Numbered from the stretch's first letter, positions 19,142-28,400 are shown. The stretch: 64,000 nt of DNA from Maribacter polysaccharolyticus (GCF_028882255.1 NZ_JARBUY010000001.1:1270344-1334343), one strand, 5' to 3'. Made by a program: numbers and translations. Notes: generated by a model not told the origin, from the letters alone.

Positions 19142-19321
19142 CTATTTTTCCATTTTCCAACAGATCTAGCACTCCAAGAAGGGCGGTTTAAATCTACATT
19201 CGAATTTATTCCGAAAGGTTCAGTTGCCATTATCAATTTACGGGAGCATCGGCTATTGACAAACTCTTTTACGTACCTAATTACCCCCATCGTTCCCGGT
19301 TATGGATGGTTGTCAGGCTAG

Positions 19322-19822
19322 TTACTCCGTTTTGGGCGTACCAACAAATTCAGTTTCCAGAAACTTTTGTTTCCATTCACCGTTTTCATAAATACCTACA
19401 ATAAAACCGTATGTCAATTCATTTTTATAATGCCACATTTCAGTCACAAACGTTCCTTCATAGTCATAGCTATAAATTATATTTTTCCCTTCCTTAACCA
19501 CCGTTCCTTCTGTAACATTGCCAAAAACATCGAATTCCCAAAATCGCACTTTTTTTGATTTTGCATCGTATTGTCGGATTCCGTGGTTTCTTAAACCAAA
19601 TTCAGTCTGTTCCATATTTGTGAATCCATAGGATTCTACCTTGACCATCTTGTTTTCCAATAAAAACTCCAAGCTTATCTCTTGCTTGAATGTGCTTCCG
19701 TCTCCCCATTTTCCTTCAGCCTTCCAGATATGATTTTCCAAGGGTTTGAAAATTGTCAATGGATTTTCTTGCGCTTTTTGTCCGATTGGAAATAATAAAA
19801 ACAGCACGATTAAATATTTCAT
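19322..19822 (-). CDS. Exported DUF1579-like protein
   Basis: A protein of about 166 residues from the ATG at 19822 (MKYLIVLFLLFPIGQKAQ gives a Sec signal; four more codons exist upstream). The body, with FKPLENHIWKAEGKWGDGS near the start and repeated strand-forming stretches, looks like the lipocalin-type DUF1579 group often found in Bacteroidota. No function can be given. It is the last gene of the minus-strand accessory tract; the 180 bases downstream hold only a weak element resembling the other intergenic repeats. Confidence 0.6.
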   Translation of the reverse strand: MKYLIVLFLLFPIGQKAQENPLTIFKPLENHIWKAEGKWGDGSTFKQEISLEFLLENKMVKVESYGFTNMEQTEFGLRNHGIRQYDAKSKKVRFWEFDVFGNVTEGTVVKEGKNIIYSYDYEGTFVTEMWHYKNELTYGFIVGIYENGEWKQKFLETEFVGTPKTE

Positions 19823-19834
19823 GATTTCCTTCAT

Positions 19835-19981
19835 TTTGAATAGTAATGCCTTCTGGCCACTGTTTTTTTATGGTTAATCGGGTATGGAATACCTTAGCAA
19901 ACAGATCACGGACAGCGATTTCCATCGGAATTTTCGCATGTCGGCAGTAACCCATTGATTATACCGATGGTCGGTAGCTGC
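19835..19981. repeat. Palindromic intergenic element (site 8), degenerate
   Basis: On the minus strand the element starts just after the stop of the PD40 gene with GGCAGCTACCGACC and contains the hairpin GCGATTTCC/GGAATTTTCGC (19915-19937). That hairpin resembles those of the sites at 20941, 30004 and 31151. The far end is not clear. It is assigned to the same family with low confidence. Confidence 0.35.
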
Positions 19982-20890
19982 CTATTTTTTCCAAACCGGA
20001 CTTTCATTTCTACCTTTGGTATTTGTCAATTGAATACGTTCTTTAGTTTCAATGTTTATTTTCCAAATGTTATAATTCCCTTTACTTCCCGCAGTATAGA
20101 CGAGCCATCGTCCGTCCGATGACCAATCGGGCGAATAACATTCTATGGTATCATTGGTTAAATTGTATAAATTCGTCCCATCGGAATTCATAATAAACAA
20201 ATCCCAAGTACCCTCATTACTTCCATAAAATGCAATTCGTTTTCCATCGGGCGAAAATCTTGCCCCAGAATCATAACCGACTTTGTTCGTAAGTCTTTGT
20301 ACGTTGGTGCCATCCGAACCCATTATGTGAATTTCCCCATTTGCAGCATGTGAAGTATCGGAAGAATCACGCAATTGCCTTGTAAATATTATTTCTTGAC
20401 CGGTTGCAGACCAATTGGGACTTTCTTCATAAAATTTGTTTTGTGTTAGTGGCCTAACATTTGTACCGTCATTGTTCATTACATAAACATTTCGGGAAAG
20501 GGAATCCCGTTCACTCATGAATACAACGGTATTCCCGTCAGGTGAAACATCTGGAAGCACGTCCGGTGAATGATTATTCGTTAATCGTTTTAAATTATTT
20601 CCGTCGGATTTTATTGAATATATCTCTGCGTTACCTTCTCTTTTTGAATAGAAATAAAGGCGTTCTCCATCATAAGACCAGGAAGGACTAAAGTCCAGGG
20701 AATCATTTTTAGTGATATTTCGCAAGTTCCCTCCATTGGCGTCCATTATATATATTTCGGAGTTTCCATCCCGATCGGTCACAAATGCAATTTCTGAATT
20801 TGATAAAATCCCGTCATCAAGCTTTCCTTTCCTATGCTCTTTACAGGAAATGAAAATTAGTAGGAGTATTGAAACTTTTATTTTCCCCAT
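19982..20890 (-). CDS. TolB-like PD40 beta-propeller lipoprotein
   Basis: About 302 residues from the ATG at 20890, with a lipobox in LLLIFISCKE. The rest is six or so WD40-like PD40 repeats, each with a variant of SPDGKRIAF followed by IYIMNSDGTN and LTN. This is the TolB C-terminal type propeller, used for protein or ligand binding at the cell surface or periplasm. It is a single-gene unit flanked on both sides by palindromic elements. An in-frame extension of 20 codons upstream runs into the preceding element and is not likely translated. Confidence 0.85.
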   Translation of the reverse strand: MGKIKVSILLLIFISCKEHRKGKLDDGILSNSEIAFVTDRDGNSEIYIMDANGGNLRNITKNDSLDFSPSWSYDGERLYFYSKREGNAEIYSIKSDGNNLKRLTNNHSPDVLPDVSPDGNTVVFMSERDSLSRNVYVMNNDGTNVRPLTQNKFYEESPNWSATGQEIIFTRQLRDSSDTSHAANGEIHIMGSDGTNVQRLTNKVGYDSGARFSPDGKRIAFYGSNEGTWDLFIMNSDGTNLYNLTNDTIECYSPDWSSDGRWLVYTAGSKGNYNIWKINIETKERIQLTNTKGRNESPVWKK

Positions 20891-20910
20891 GAGTATACTT
20901 TGCTTGCTGC

Positions 20911-21060
20911 CTACGGTTTCGTGTATGGTTTTGTCAGTGCGAAAATCCACTTGGATTTTCTGCCTGTAACCAATATAATTAATTTTCGAGGATATTCCCT
21001 TCGAAAAATCCTCGAAAATTAAATTTGGGGTAAGGCTACATTAGCACACAAACCGCTATT
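20911..21060. repeat. attC-like palindromic element (site 7)
   Basis: The outer arms (around 20911-20928 and 21045-21057) pair as CGGTTTCGTGT with CACACAAACCG. Inside are an 8-bp perfect hairpin, GAAAATCC/GGATTTTC (20941-20960), and a 15-bp perfect inverted repeat, arms 20979-20993 and 21008-21022. The left end (CTACGGTTTCGTGTATGG) resembles that of the site before the sulfatase. Confidence 0.6.
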
Positions 21061-21095
21061 GCTTATATACTTTATTGTGAGAATGTGTGTGGTTA

Positions 21096-21608
21096 TTATT
21101 TGATTTCATTTTCTGAATGCAGCAATTTCAATTCTTTATGGTAGGATTCAATTCTGGCGTGTGCAGTTCCGTCAACCCATAAGATGACTATCAGCATGGC
21201 AATCGTTGTGATGCCAATAGCCCGCCAAGTTGGTGCATTTAGAAGAAGTATTATCAATGCTGCAATAATAATCAGCATTGGAATGACCTTAAATACAACG
21301 GTGTATTCCTTTAAAGTACTTTCGGTTCGTTCAATTTCAGATTGATAAAAAGAAGGAGCATCCACGTTAAACGCTTTTTCAAATTGGGTAATCCTTGATT
21401 TGTTGGTATAAAATAAACCTAACCCAATGGTAATAAGCAATACACCTGCCACCAAGGTTGGAATAATGTATGCCTTTGCCAAATCCGTTTTTCCCAATTG
21501 CCAAAACCCAACGCCCGCAATTAAAAATAAAAGTGCGAAAAAGATGAAGAAACGGGTTGAGAACACTTCGGATTTCGCCCATTCCGTGGCTAATTTCAAT
21601 AGTTCCAT
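21096..21608 (-). CDS. Hypothetical membrane protein
   Basis: A 170-residue protein with two N-terminal membrane segments (FIFFALLFLIAGVGFWQL and AYIIPTLVAGVLLITIGLG), a soluble loop of about 40 residues, two further segments, and a charged tail. It starts three bases after the stop of the AraC gene and belongs to the SDR/AraC/membrane trio, an arrangement I associate with flavobacteria. Function is unknown. Confidence 0.65.
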   Translation of the reverse strand: MELLKLATEWAKSEVFSTRFFIFFALLFLIAGVGFWQLGKTDLAKAYIIPTLVAGVLLITIGLGLFYTNKSRITQFEKAFNVDAPSFYQSEIERTESTLKEYTVVFKVIPMLIIIAALIILLLNAPTWRAIGITTIAMLIVILWVDGTAHARIESYHKELKLLHSENEIK

Positions 21609-21611
21609 AGC

Positions 21612-22523
21612 TTAATTAAGTTTATATTTTTCCCTGTACTCAGATGGACTTATACCTTCTTTCTTTTTGAACAATCTCGAAAAATAGGGTGGATATTCAA
21701 ACCCTAATTCATAAGCCACTTCTGAAATACTCTTATTGGGTTGCAATAAAATATTCTTTGCCTCGTCTATTAAATGCAAGTGTAAATGTTCCGTTGTGGT
21801 TTTACCGGTTTCTTTTTTAAGTGTATCACTTAAGTAACGTTGTGAAACCGACATTTCATCAGCGATTTGTTCTATGCTCGGAATACCCTTTTGCTGTAGT
21901 TGACCGGATTCTAAATAGGTAGCTATTTGCTTATTGAACTTTTCCAACAAATCATTTGACAGTTCTTTCCTATTTAGAAACTGTCTTTCGTAGAAACGAT
22001 TGGCATATTTCAACAACGTGTCTAAATGGGAAATAATGATTTCCTTGCTAAAGGCATCGTGGTTGTTTTGATACTCAATTCCAATATTCTCCACTATCGA
22101 TTCCATTTGCTTTTCTTCTTTTGGCGATAAGTGCAATGCCTCATTGGTCGAATACGAAAAGAAACCGTATTTTTTTATTCGTTGCGCAAGTTCGGTTCCT
22201 TTCAGAAAATCTTCGTGAAAGTTTATTGAAAAACCCTTTTGCTCAAAGACCACGCTGCTGTCCCATTGTAAGACTTGTCTTGGTGCAATGAAAATCAAAG
22301 CCCCATTCGTAAAATCGTATTTTGTTCGGCCATAGTTTAAATTTCCCTCTACATATTTTTTAAAACTAATGGAATAGCAATCATTTGTAATCGGTGGTGA
22401 ACTTTCCCTTGGGCAAGGTAAATAGCCTTCGCCTTTTGAGTTGAACACACTCAACATAGGATGCTCTGGTCTTGGCAGTCCCAAATAATCCAAATACGAT
22501 GATAATGTTTTGAAATGTTGCAT
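21612..22523 (-). CDS. AraC-family transcriptional regulator
   Basis: A 303-residue AraC regulator with an N-terminal cupin-type sensor domain (residues 20-170) and a C-terminal double helix-turn-helix: IEQIADEMSVSQRYLSDTLK and ISEVAYELGFEYPPYFSRLF, ending GISPSEYREKY. It lies between an SDR gene (nine bases upstream) and a membrane-protein gene (three bases downstream), so all three are one transcript. It probably activates its own operon, for example through the palindrome at 23547. Confidence 0.9.
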   Translation of the reverse strand: MQHFKTLSSYLDYLGLPRPEHPMLSVFNSKGEGYLPCPRESSPPITNDCYSISFKKYVEGNLNYGRTKYDFTNGALIFIAPRQVLQWDSSVVFEQKGFSINFHEDFLKGTELAQRIKKYGFFSYSTNEALHLSPKEEKQMESIVENIGIEYQNNHDAFSKEIIISHLDTLLKYANRFYERQFLNRKELSNDLLEKFNKQIATYLESGQLQQKGIPSIEQIADEMSVSQRYLSDTLKKETGKTTTEHLHLHLIDEAKNILLQPNKSISEVAYELGFEYPPYFSRLFKKKEGISPSEYREKYKLN

Positions 22524-22532
22524 ACTACAAAT

Positions 22533-23483
22533 TTAGATATTCCATTTTATACCGGTTTCTTTTTCTGAAAGTTCCCATAGTCTCTTGGCAACCGCTTTAT
22601 CTTTGGCATGCGGCTCCAATTTATGTGCTCCTACGGGGCCTGTCCAATTATTTCTACCGGTGGGGCCATAAAAACCATTTTGATCAAGGTTTGGTTCTGT
22701 GGCACACATCACTTGTGGATAAGCACCTTTTTCCGCTGATTGTACCAATGGGGATAACTTCATTAATTGCCAAATAAAACGTGTCATTAAACTGCCGCTG
22801 GTCTTAATGAGCGACGTTCTGGAAGCACCCGGATGACAGGCATACACTTTTACATTGGTTTTCCCTGCTTTTTTTAATCTATCCTGCAATTCGTAAACAC
22901 ACATGATCTGCGCTAATTTACTTTGGCTGTATACATCATTGGGACCATAGTTCTTGTCCCAGTTCATATCATTAAACTGTATGGTTTTGATTCCTAAATT
23001 ATACCCCATACTACCAACAACGACTATTCTACCTTCGGATGCTTCAATTTTCGGATAAAGCATTCCCTGTAGTAAAAAGTTGCCGTAGTGGTTTACGCCA
23101 AGCTGGCTTTCAAAACCATCAACCGTAAATGTTTGTTTCGGCACTTGGGCAATTGCAGCATTGCAAATTAGTGCATCAATCTTCGATACTGTTTTAAGAA
23201 CTTCCCCAGCCGCTTTTTTAATGGAAGCTTGATCTGCCAAATCCATTTGTATAAATGTAACAGCTATGCCATTACCAAGTTCTCGTTTAAATACGGTAAT
23301 AGTTTCTTCCGATTTTTTTTGGTTTCTATTAAGCATTACCACCTTTGCTCCTTTTGACAGCACTATTTTCGCTGCTTCAAATCCTGTCCCGCTTGTAGTG
23401 CCGGTAATGACATATGTTTTGCCTTTCAAATTTCCGATTCTATCGGGTGTCCACCCTTTTTTGCCAAATGTATTTGTCTGCAT
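22533..23483 (-). CDS. Short-chain dehydrogenase (retinol/protochlorophyllide reductase-like)
   Basis: A 316-residue SDR with the TGTTSGTG cofactor loop, NAA motif (CNAAIAQ), GSMGYN with the catalytic Ser, and YSQSKLAQ with Tyr and Lys. The long C-terminal segment (GRNNWTGPVGAHKLEPHAKD) is like that of the protochlorophyllide-reductase-like subgroup. It is the first gene of the SDR/AraC/membrane operon. A near-consensus -7 element (GATCTTTG, complement of 23517-23524) lies about 35 bases upstream of the ATG. Confidence 0.88.
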   Translation of the reverse strand: MQTNTFGKKGWTPDRIGNLKGKTYVITGTTSGTGFEAAKIVLSKGAKVVMLNRNQKKSEETITVFKRELGNGIAVTFIQMDLADQASIKKAAGEVLKTVSKIDALICNAAIAQVPKQTFTVDGFESQLGVNHYGNFLLQGMLYPKIEASEGRIVVVGSMGYNLGIKTIQFNDMNWDKNYGPNDVYSQSKLAQIMCVYELQDRLKKAGKTNVKVYACHPGASRTSLIKTSGSLMTRFIWQLMKLSPLVQSAEKGAYPQVMCATEPNLDQNGFYGPTGRNNWTGPVGAHKLEPHAKDKAVAKRLWELSEKETGIKWNI

Positions 23484-23546
23484 TATTGCCTATTTTATGT
23501 GTTTTAAAGAATAGGACAAAGATCCGACGCAACTGGTCTTAGGTAC

Positions 23547-23573
23547 GTATACAAATTTTCGAATGTTGTATAC
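23547..23573. promoter_or_regulatory. Palindrome upstream of the SDR/AraC operon
   Basis: GTATACAA (23547-23554) and TTGTATAC (23566-23573) form a perfect 8-bp inverted repeat 63-90 bases upstream of the SDR start. It lies upstream of the putative -7 element. It may be an activator site for the AraC regulator. Followed by TTTTT on the plus strand, it could also act as a weak terminator. Confidence 0.4.
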
Positions 23574-23714
23574 TTTTTAGTTGCTTTTAATTAGACACGA
23601 CAGGTTAGTGTATGAACGTAGTGGATATTATGCAACTGCTTTTCGGAATACAATGTAGCTTAACTAACACAAAAACGGTTCGGATTGGAACCCAAACCGC
23701 TATAGCGTATACAA

Positions 23715-23846
23715 ATTGTACCTGTTACAAACGTAAGCGAAAAAGAGGGGCGAAAAAGCTTGCTTTGTCATTTTTAGTGGAAAACAGGTTCCATGAACCG
23801 GAAAGACAACTTGTAGGCTCCTAGAAATCCGGAGTGCCCAGTTGCC
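23715..23846. repeat. 132-bp dispersed repeat, copy A
   Basis: This copy is collinear and equal in length with 28401-28532 (about a dozen mismatches by eye). Its first 62 bases are identical to 24614-24675. It contains the palindrome GGTTCCATGAACC. Short open frames on the minus strand in the copies are unlikely to be genes because they are not conserved outside the repeat. Confidence 0.8.
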
Positions 23847-23847
23847 A

Positions 23848-23876
23848 GAAAAACAAAACCGCCTTGAAAAGCGGTT
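23848..23876 (-). terminator. Putative intrinsic terminator downstream of higA
   Basis: On the minus strand a 6-bp stem AACCGC/GCGGTT (complement of 23857-23862 and 23871-23876) is followed by TTTGTTTTT. It sits inside the element after higA and would end transcription of the toxin-antitoxin unit. Confidence 0.5.
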
Positions 23877-23926
23877 ATAAAAGTCTGTATTTTGGGAATT
23901 ATGGGCTTGCGCACCGGTTACCGGTG

Positions 23927-24229
23927 TTAGGCAACATTTTTATTTTCAAATTTTTCAATTCCGTCCAGTTCCGCTTTTTTTTCCTCCCGTTCCGTTTCGA
24001 TATCAAAATCATCTTGGAGACCCAACCAAAATTTGGCTGAATTTCCAAAATATTTGCTCAGTCGCAGTGCGGTGTCCGCCGTTATTCTTCTTCGACCCTT
24101 TATAATTTCGGAAATTCTTGTCTGGGGAATTTTCAAGTCCTTTGATAGTCGGTATGCCGATATTTCCAGTGGTTCAAGAAATTCGTAAAGGAGAATTTCA
24201 CCAGGATGTATGTTTGCCAATTTTTCCAT
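23927..24229 (-). CDS. higA: HigA-type antitoxin
   Basis: A 100-residue XRE-family antitoxin. The conserved opening NIHPGEILLYEFLEPLEIS and the helix-turn-helix SAYRLSKDLKIPQTRISEII, with the typical GRRRITADTALRLSKYFG, identify the HigA family. The protein binds and neutralises HigB and represses the pair. The stop codon is embedded in the palindromic element downstream. The toxin gene lies upstream with an 11-base gap, which is the usual higBA order. Confidence 0.92.
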   Translation of the reverse strand: MEKLANIHPGEILLYEFLEPLEISAYRLSKDLKIPQTRISEIIKGRRRITADTALRLSKYFGNSAKFWLGLQDDFDIETEREEKKAELDGIEKFENKNVA

Positions 24230-24240
24230 TTGTTACTTTT

Positions 24241-24522
24241 TTAATGATAATCGATTATTTCCACCTCACTTGCGTTTCCACTGTTCCATTTGAAAATTAT
24301 CCGCCATTGTTTGTTGATTCTGATGCTATAAAATTCACTAAGGTTCCCTGATAATCTTTCCAGTCGGTTAGACGGTGGCACCCTCAAGTCCATTAAGTCC
24401 TGTGAGTTGTTCAACATTCTTAGTTTTCGACGTCCAACATTTTGGATTTCAAGTGGCATTTTCTTGACCCTGAATCCGTTCCAAATCCGTTCGGTCTCTT
24501 TGGAGCCAAAAGAAACAACCAT
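24241..24522 (-). CDS. higB: HigB-type RelE/ParE-superfamily toxin
   Basis: A 93-residue ribosome-dependent mRNA interferase of the HigB family. Family signatures are the N-terminal SFGSKETERIWNG, KKMPLEIQNVGRRKLRMLNN, the PPSNRLERLSG turn and the C-terminal WRIIFKWNSGNASEVEIIDYH. It is full length with no broken residues visible. An inverted-repeat arm (24540-24550) ends 18 bases upstream of its start. Confidence 0.92.
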   Translation of the reverse strand: MVVSFGSKETERIWNGFRVKKMPLEIQNVGRRKLRMLNNSQDLMDLRVPPSNRLERLSGNLSEFYSIRINKQWRIIFKWNSGNASEVEIIDYH

Positions 24523-24539
24523 AGTTCTGTTTTACGTTA

Positions 24540-24831
24540 CTAACGCCAAAGGTAGGTAAAATTGGAAAATCCCACAAATATTGCTTAACGGTTCGGCTCG
24601 TATGTTTACAACCATTGTACCTGTTACAAACGTAAGCGAAAAAGAGGGGCGAAAAAGCTTGCTTTGTCATTTTTATACAAAATGTTACCGTCAGTTTTCA
24701 CTTCTTTATCCTTTCACGATCTATAGTTTTCCAATATTCAATTCATTGGAAAAAAAAAGACTTTATCAATCCTACTTTTAGGAAAGCTATGTACAACTTG
24801 TCTAGATTAAAGGTTCACTATTTGGCGTTAG
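24540..24831. repeat. attC-like element between GH2 and higB (site 5)
   Basis: CTAACGCCAAA (24540-24550) and its exact complement TTTGGCGTTAG (24821-24831) form an 11-bp inverted repeat about 270 bases apart. The right arm lies inside the last codons of the GH2 gene. Between the arms are a partial copy of the dispersed repeat (24614-24675) and AT-rich sequence. The 24532-24817 gap contains no supported gene. Confidence 0.65.
24614..24675. repeat. Dispersed repeat, truncated copy B
   Basis: These 62 bases are identical to the first 62 bases of the repeat at 23715. Similarity ends abruptly at TTTTTA, with the remaining 70 bases missing. This suggests a deletion or recombination boundary. Confidence 0.8.
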
Positions 24832-27800
24832 CGGATTCCAAATAGTTAACCAATAGTTTGCGTGCAATGTCTGCCGGTCCGGCCGGTTCATTGATTGCTG
24901 GGCAGATTTCCAAAGTGGAGAGGATGATTTTTCCTTCGCCTGTGGAAACTACGCCTACAGAAGTTCCCAGACGGCATCCCATAGACTGCCAGGCTCCGGC
25001 AACGAGCTCCTCGCCTTCCATATCCAAGGCATATCGGCTTCGGCCGTTTTTAACCAAACGTTGATAAGGCCAATTGAGAGCCGTGTTGACCGGAAGGCCG
25101 TCGAACAGGTCGTGTTCACGGGCAAAGAACTGTCCGCCTCGCCAATTGATCCCAACATCAATCCGGCCGTTATATTCCACACCGGTTACTTCCTGCATCG
25201 CCTGCATCCAGTCTTCTGCATAGTCCGCAATGATAATGGTGGTACCGTCACGCTCAGCGCGTTTCAGCACATCGACCGGATCAATAGACTCCTGTCCGGG
25301 TGCTTTCCAAAGCAGATGCGTTCGTGCGCCGCCATCCCCATTGTAACTTTCCACCACAATGGAAACCGGCTTACCGCCCTCTAGTTGAATGTTGCCCGGA
25401 TTCGGACCACGCTTGAGGGGAGTGTTCCAGTTGTCGATAATCTTTTGTCCGTTTACGTGCAGGCGCATTTTTTCATCGCGGCCATCGCGCAGCATCATAA
25501 ATTCATATTCACCGGTGGTGGGTGGAATAATCTGCCCTTCCCAGCGAATACTGTAATCCTGGATAAGGGGTACACTTGGGTCAGGTGTCGCCCCGCGATC
25601 GGCATCAAAATACACACGTTCATCCACGCGCTCGCCAAACTTTTCGCGGAAATCGTTGCCACGATAATAGCTGACCGTTAAACCTCCGGGCTTTCCCGCT
25701 TTATCGATCAGATCATCGCGCCCCACCAGTTCCATAAAGGGTTTCGGCGGTCGGCTTATAACGAGCCAATCGAGCTTGTCCTGCGTTCCGTCATAAGCAG
25801 GGATATCCAGTCCGAATCCTTCCTTCAGAAAACGGGAGACATCCGCATTACTTTCGAATATTGCTCCATTCCCAGAGAGGGATGCTGATTCCCAATCCAC
25901 CGTTACCACGGTGTCATGGCCTTTGGCCTTCACGTTTCCTTGTTTATCCAACAGGTGGGCTTCGAGCCGATACACCCCGGGCAGCCCCTCCAAGGTCATC
26001 TCCACATCACGCAACAGCAACTGGCCATAGGTATCACCACCGGCCACATCAACGGTCTGCGTTTTTGAAAACACGATTTTCCCATCCGGTGCAATGGCTT
26101 TCATTTCCAACGAATGCGGTCCCTTTAAATCCACTTCGTTGACCACATAAAAATCCACTACCGGCTTAGCAGGCAGACGGTTCACCTGACCACGTCCCTT
26201 CACTGCGATATAGAGCGGCTGATTGTAGTATGAAATGATCGACGGATCCGATTTAGGGTGTCTGAAAATATCAACCACACTAGAGTGGTTCTCAAAGGGC
26301 TGCGCCTCCCATCCATTGACGGTGTAGCCGTCGTTCAGGTCGCAGATCCGAAAGTCTTCAATTTTACGCCCTTGATGGGCAAAACTGACCTCACTAAGTG
26401 TTTTTGTGAATGCATCCACATCAGGGAACGCACTACGCAGGTTCTTGCGTGTCAGGAAACCATCCATCAAATCATACCAATGCAGGTAAATGGCTCCATC
26501 AAACCCTAACCGGGGCTCCGCTTCAAAATCCTTTTTAAGCAAAGCCATACGAGGTGGAGCGGACACCGCTCCCTCCTCTCCCCAAAAAACGATTTCAGAC
26601 GCATTATCGGTATGCATAAAATGATCCTCTGGCCCGCGATAAAACCCATCGCGCCAGGTCTCCGGACCGTTGGCCCGATGGAGGTCCCACCATCCTTGAA
26701 AATGAAGCCGATCATCAAAAGGACGCATATGAAGTTTGGTGAATTGCTCGTGCTCACCGGGTTCCGACCAGGTGGAGGCAAAGGTGATAACGCGGCTGGG
26801 GTCGATGGCGTGCGCCTTAGCAATGTCTTTCTTAAACACTTCGCGCATCACCGGATCCTTGTCTGCACCAAAGAAATCCCACTGCTCGTTCACCATGTTA
26901 TAGATAACCAATGATGGATGACTGCGGTCACGCTTGATCATACGGAACAGTTTTTCACGCGCCAGCTGTTGGGCAAACGGATCGGTACCTCCTGCAATAT
27001 AACCGCCTGGTTCGGCATAGTAGAGCAGTCCCATTTCATCCGCTTTATCGAGCACCAATGGCTGTCCGATGCCACGATGAAAATTGAGCATATTCAGCCC
27101 CAGCTCCTGAGCAGTATGAATGTGCTGTTCCGCCAGTGCCTCGGTTGGTGTATAAACATTAACCGGCCAATATCCCCAGCTAATCGAAGTGCGGATAACA
27201 ATGCGCTTACCATTCAACCTGAATAATGCATTTTTTCCGATGCCATCGACTTCAAACCAACGGAATCCAAAAGCTGTTGAAAGTCCGTCTGTTTGCTTTC
27301 TATTTTTAACCAGCTGAACATCTGCCACGTACAGATTGGGATTTTTTAAATCCCAAAGTTTAGCCGTAGGCACATCGACGTTGATTTTAACGATATGATC
27401 TCCTGGGCCAACTTGCACCGATTTCAGCGTTTCAGAGAATAACACTTTATCAGGATTGTCTTTCTTGTAAACGGAAACTTGTAAATCCGTTGAATTCGAT
27501 TTATCCTTCGTATTTCGGACAGTAGCATGCACCACCACACGCTTTGGCTCTGGTGTGTTCTGAACATAAACATCTTGAAGATATACGGGGCCAACAGCTT
27601 CCAGCCTCACGTCACCAGTAATACCACCGAACGCATGACCATAGGGCAATACATAATCACCCCATTTAAATTGGCGAAAATCTTCCCAGTCATAGTTTCC
27701 ACCCGGATTGGTCACTCGGACATCCAATTCAAAGGAACTTCCCGGTTTTATCAAATCCGTGATATCCACTTCAAACGGGGTATAACCGACAACATCGTAG

Positions 27801-28240
27801 GCGACTAGTTGCTGATTGACAAAAACTTCCGCACGCTGCCGTACCGCTTCAAATTTAAGGATGAGTCGCTTGCCTGCAAAGGATTTTGGTACCTCAACCG
27901 AGCGACTCCACCAGCTGACGCCAAGAAACTGCTCGTACAGCTTAGACGCCCGAATTTCAATTAGATCAGGATTCCTAAATGCATACTCCACCACCGTTCC
28001 GGGAACAGACACATCCAAAACATCCGTGTTCGTCAGCATATGCCAACCTCCTGTTGGAATGAATGCCGGCACCTCAGCCAAATTGACCGGAGGAGCAAAA
28101 AGTGGTTCGTTCTGCCATGCGGCTTCCTTATCTTGCCATAATTTCCATCCAGGACCACTGAGATTCAACTGATCACGGGCATTAACTGAACTGGCAATCA
28201 GTAAAGCACCCAGTAGTACAATTATAATTCTTGTCTTCAT
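24818..28240 (-). CDS. Secreted GH2-family glycoside hydrolase with PA14 domain
   Basis: An 1140-residue protein with a signal peptide (MKTRIIIVLLGALLIASSVN). Order of domains: GH2 sugar-binding domain (about 40-230), an immunoglobulin-like GH2 domain (about 230-330), and the TIM barrel (about 335-600) with acid/base Glu452 in YNMVNEQW and the nucleophile region FWGEEG near 555. Further immunoglobulin-like modules follow, then a PA14 carbohydrate-binding domain (about 870-985). Likely a beta-galactosidase or beta-glucuronidase on polysaccharide. Its base composition is visibly richer in G+C than the neighbouring genes, suggesting transfer. The final codons belong to the palindromic element downstream. 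Confidence 0.88.
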   Translation of the reverse strand: MKTRIIIVLLGALLIASSVNARDQLNLSGPGWKLWQDKEAAWQNEPLFAPPVNLAEVPAFIPTGGWHMLTNTDVLDVSVPGTVVEYAFRNPDLIEIRASKLYEQFLGVSWWSRSVEVPKSFAGKRLILKFEAVRQRAEVFVNQQLVAYDVVGYTPFEVDITDLIKPGSSFELDVRVTNPGGNYDWEDFRQFKWGDYVLPYGHAFGGITGDVRLEAVGPVYLQDVYVQNTPEPKRVVVHATVRNTKDKSNSTDLQVSVYKKDNPDKVLFSETLKSVQVGPGDHIVKINVDVPTAKLWDLKNPNLYVADVQLVKNRKQTDGLSTAFGFRWFEVDGIGKNALFRLNGKRIVIRTSISWGYWPVNVYTPTEALAEQHIHTAQELGLNMLNFHRGIGQPLVLDKADEMGLLYYAEPGGYIAGGTDPFAQQLAREKLFRMIKRDRSHPSLVIYNMVNEQWDFFGADKDPVMREVFKKDIAKAHAIDPSRVITFASTWSEPGEHEQFTKLHMRPFDDRLHFQGWWDLHRANGPETWRDGFYRGPEDHFMHTDNASEIVFWGEEGAVSAPPRMALLKKDFEAEPRLGFDGAIYLHWYDLMDGFLTRKNLRSAFPDVDAFTKTLSEVSFAHQGRKIEDFRICDLNDGYTVNGWEAQPFENHSSVVDIFRHPKSDPSIISYYNQPLYIAVKGRGQVNRLPAKPVVDFYVVNEVDLKGPHSLEMKAIAPDGKIVFSKTQTVDVAGGDTYGQLLLRDVEMTLEGLPGVYRLEAHLLDKQGNVKAKGHDTVVTVDWESASLSGNGAIFESNADVSRFLKEGFGLDIPAYDGTQDKLDWLVISRPPKPFMELVGRDDLIDKAGKPGGLTVSYYRGNDFREKFGERVDERVYFDADRGATPDPSVPLIQDYSIRWEGQIIPPTTGEYEFMMLRDGRDEKMRLHVNGQKIIDNWNTPLKRGPNPGNIQLEGGKPVSIVVESYNGDGGARTHLLWKAPGQESIDPVDVLKRAERDGTTIIIADYAEDWMQAMQEVTGVEYNGRIDVGINWRGGQFFAREHDLFDGLPVNTALNWPYQRLVKNGRSRYALDMEGEELVAGAWQSMGCRLGTSVGVVSTGEGKIILSTLEICPAINEPAGPADIARKLLVNYLESANAK

Positions 28241-28400
28241 ATCGCTATTTATTCTAAGAAGTTATTGTCTCACTTTTCGTAATGCACGGTAACGGTCCCT
28301 TATAACCGCCTGTTACGGGTTTATACCCGTTAATTTTCGGTTTGGCACAGACGTTGGCAATTCCGAGCGAAGCGAACAGGAAAACAAATTGCGTTTATAC

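Larger units (their letters stand above)
23574..23935. repeat. Complex attC-like element after higA (site 6)
   Basis: At its right end, GTTAGGC (23926-23932) matches the integron core-site consensus GTTRRRY and contains the complement of the higA stop codon. Beside it is the perfect palindrome CACCGGT-T-ACCGGTG (23912-23926). Further left come a terminator-like hairpin, a 132-bp repeat (23715-23846) and the motif AAACCGCTATAGCG (23693-23706), which resembles the right end of site 7. The structure looks like two elements joined end to end. No gene is supported here. Confidence 0.55.

Noticed and set aside
23574-24831. Insertion sequence remnants between cassettes
   Set aside because: No transposase fragment is seen in any frame, and the inverted ends differ between elements while abutting gene stops, unlike IS ends with target duplications.
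25061-28172. Several open frames of 80-120 codons on the plus strand within the GH2 gene
   Set aside because: They are antisense to a long gene with clear GH2 and PA14 motifs and have no recognisable protein pattern.
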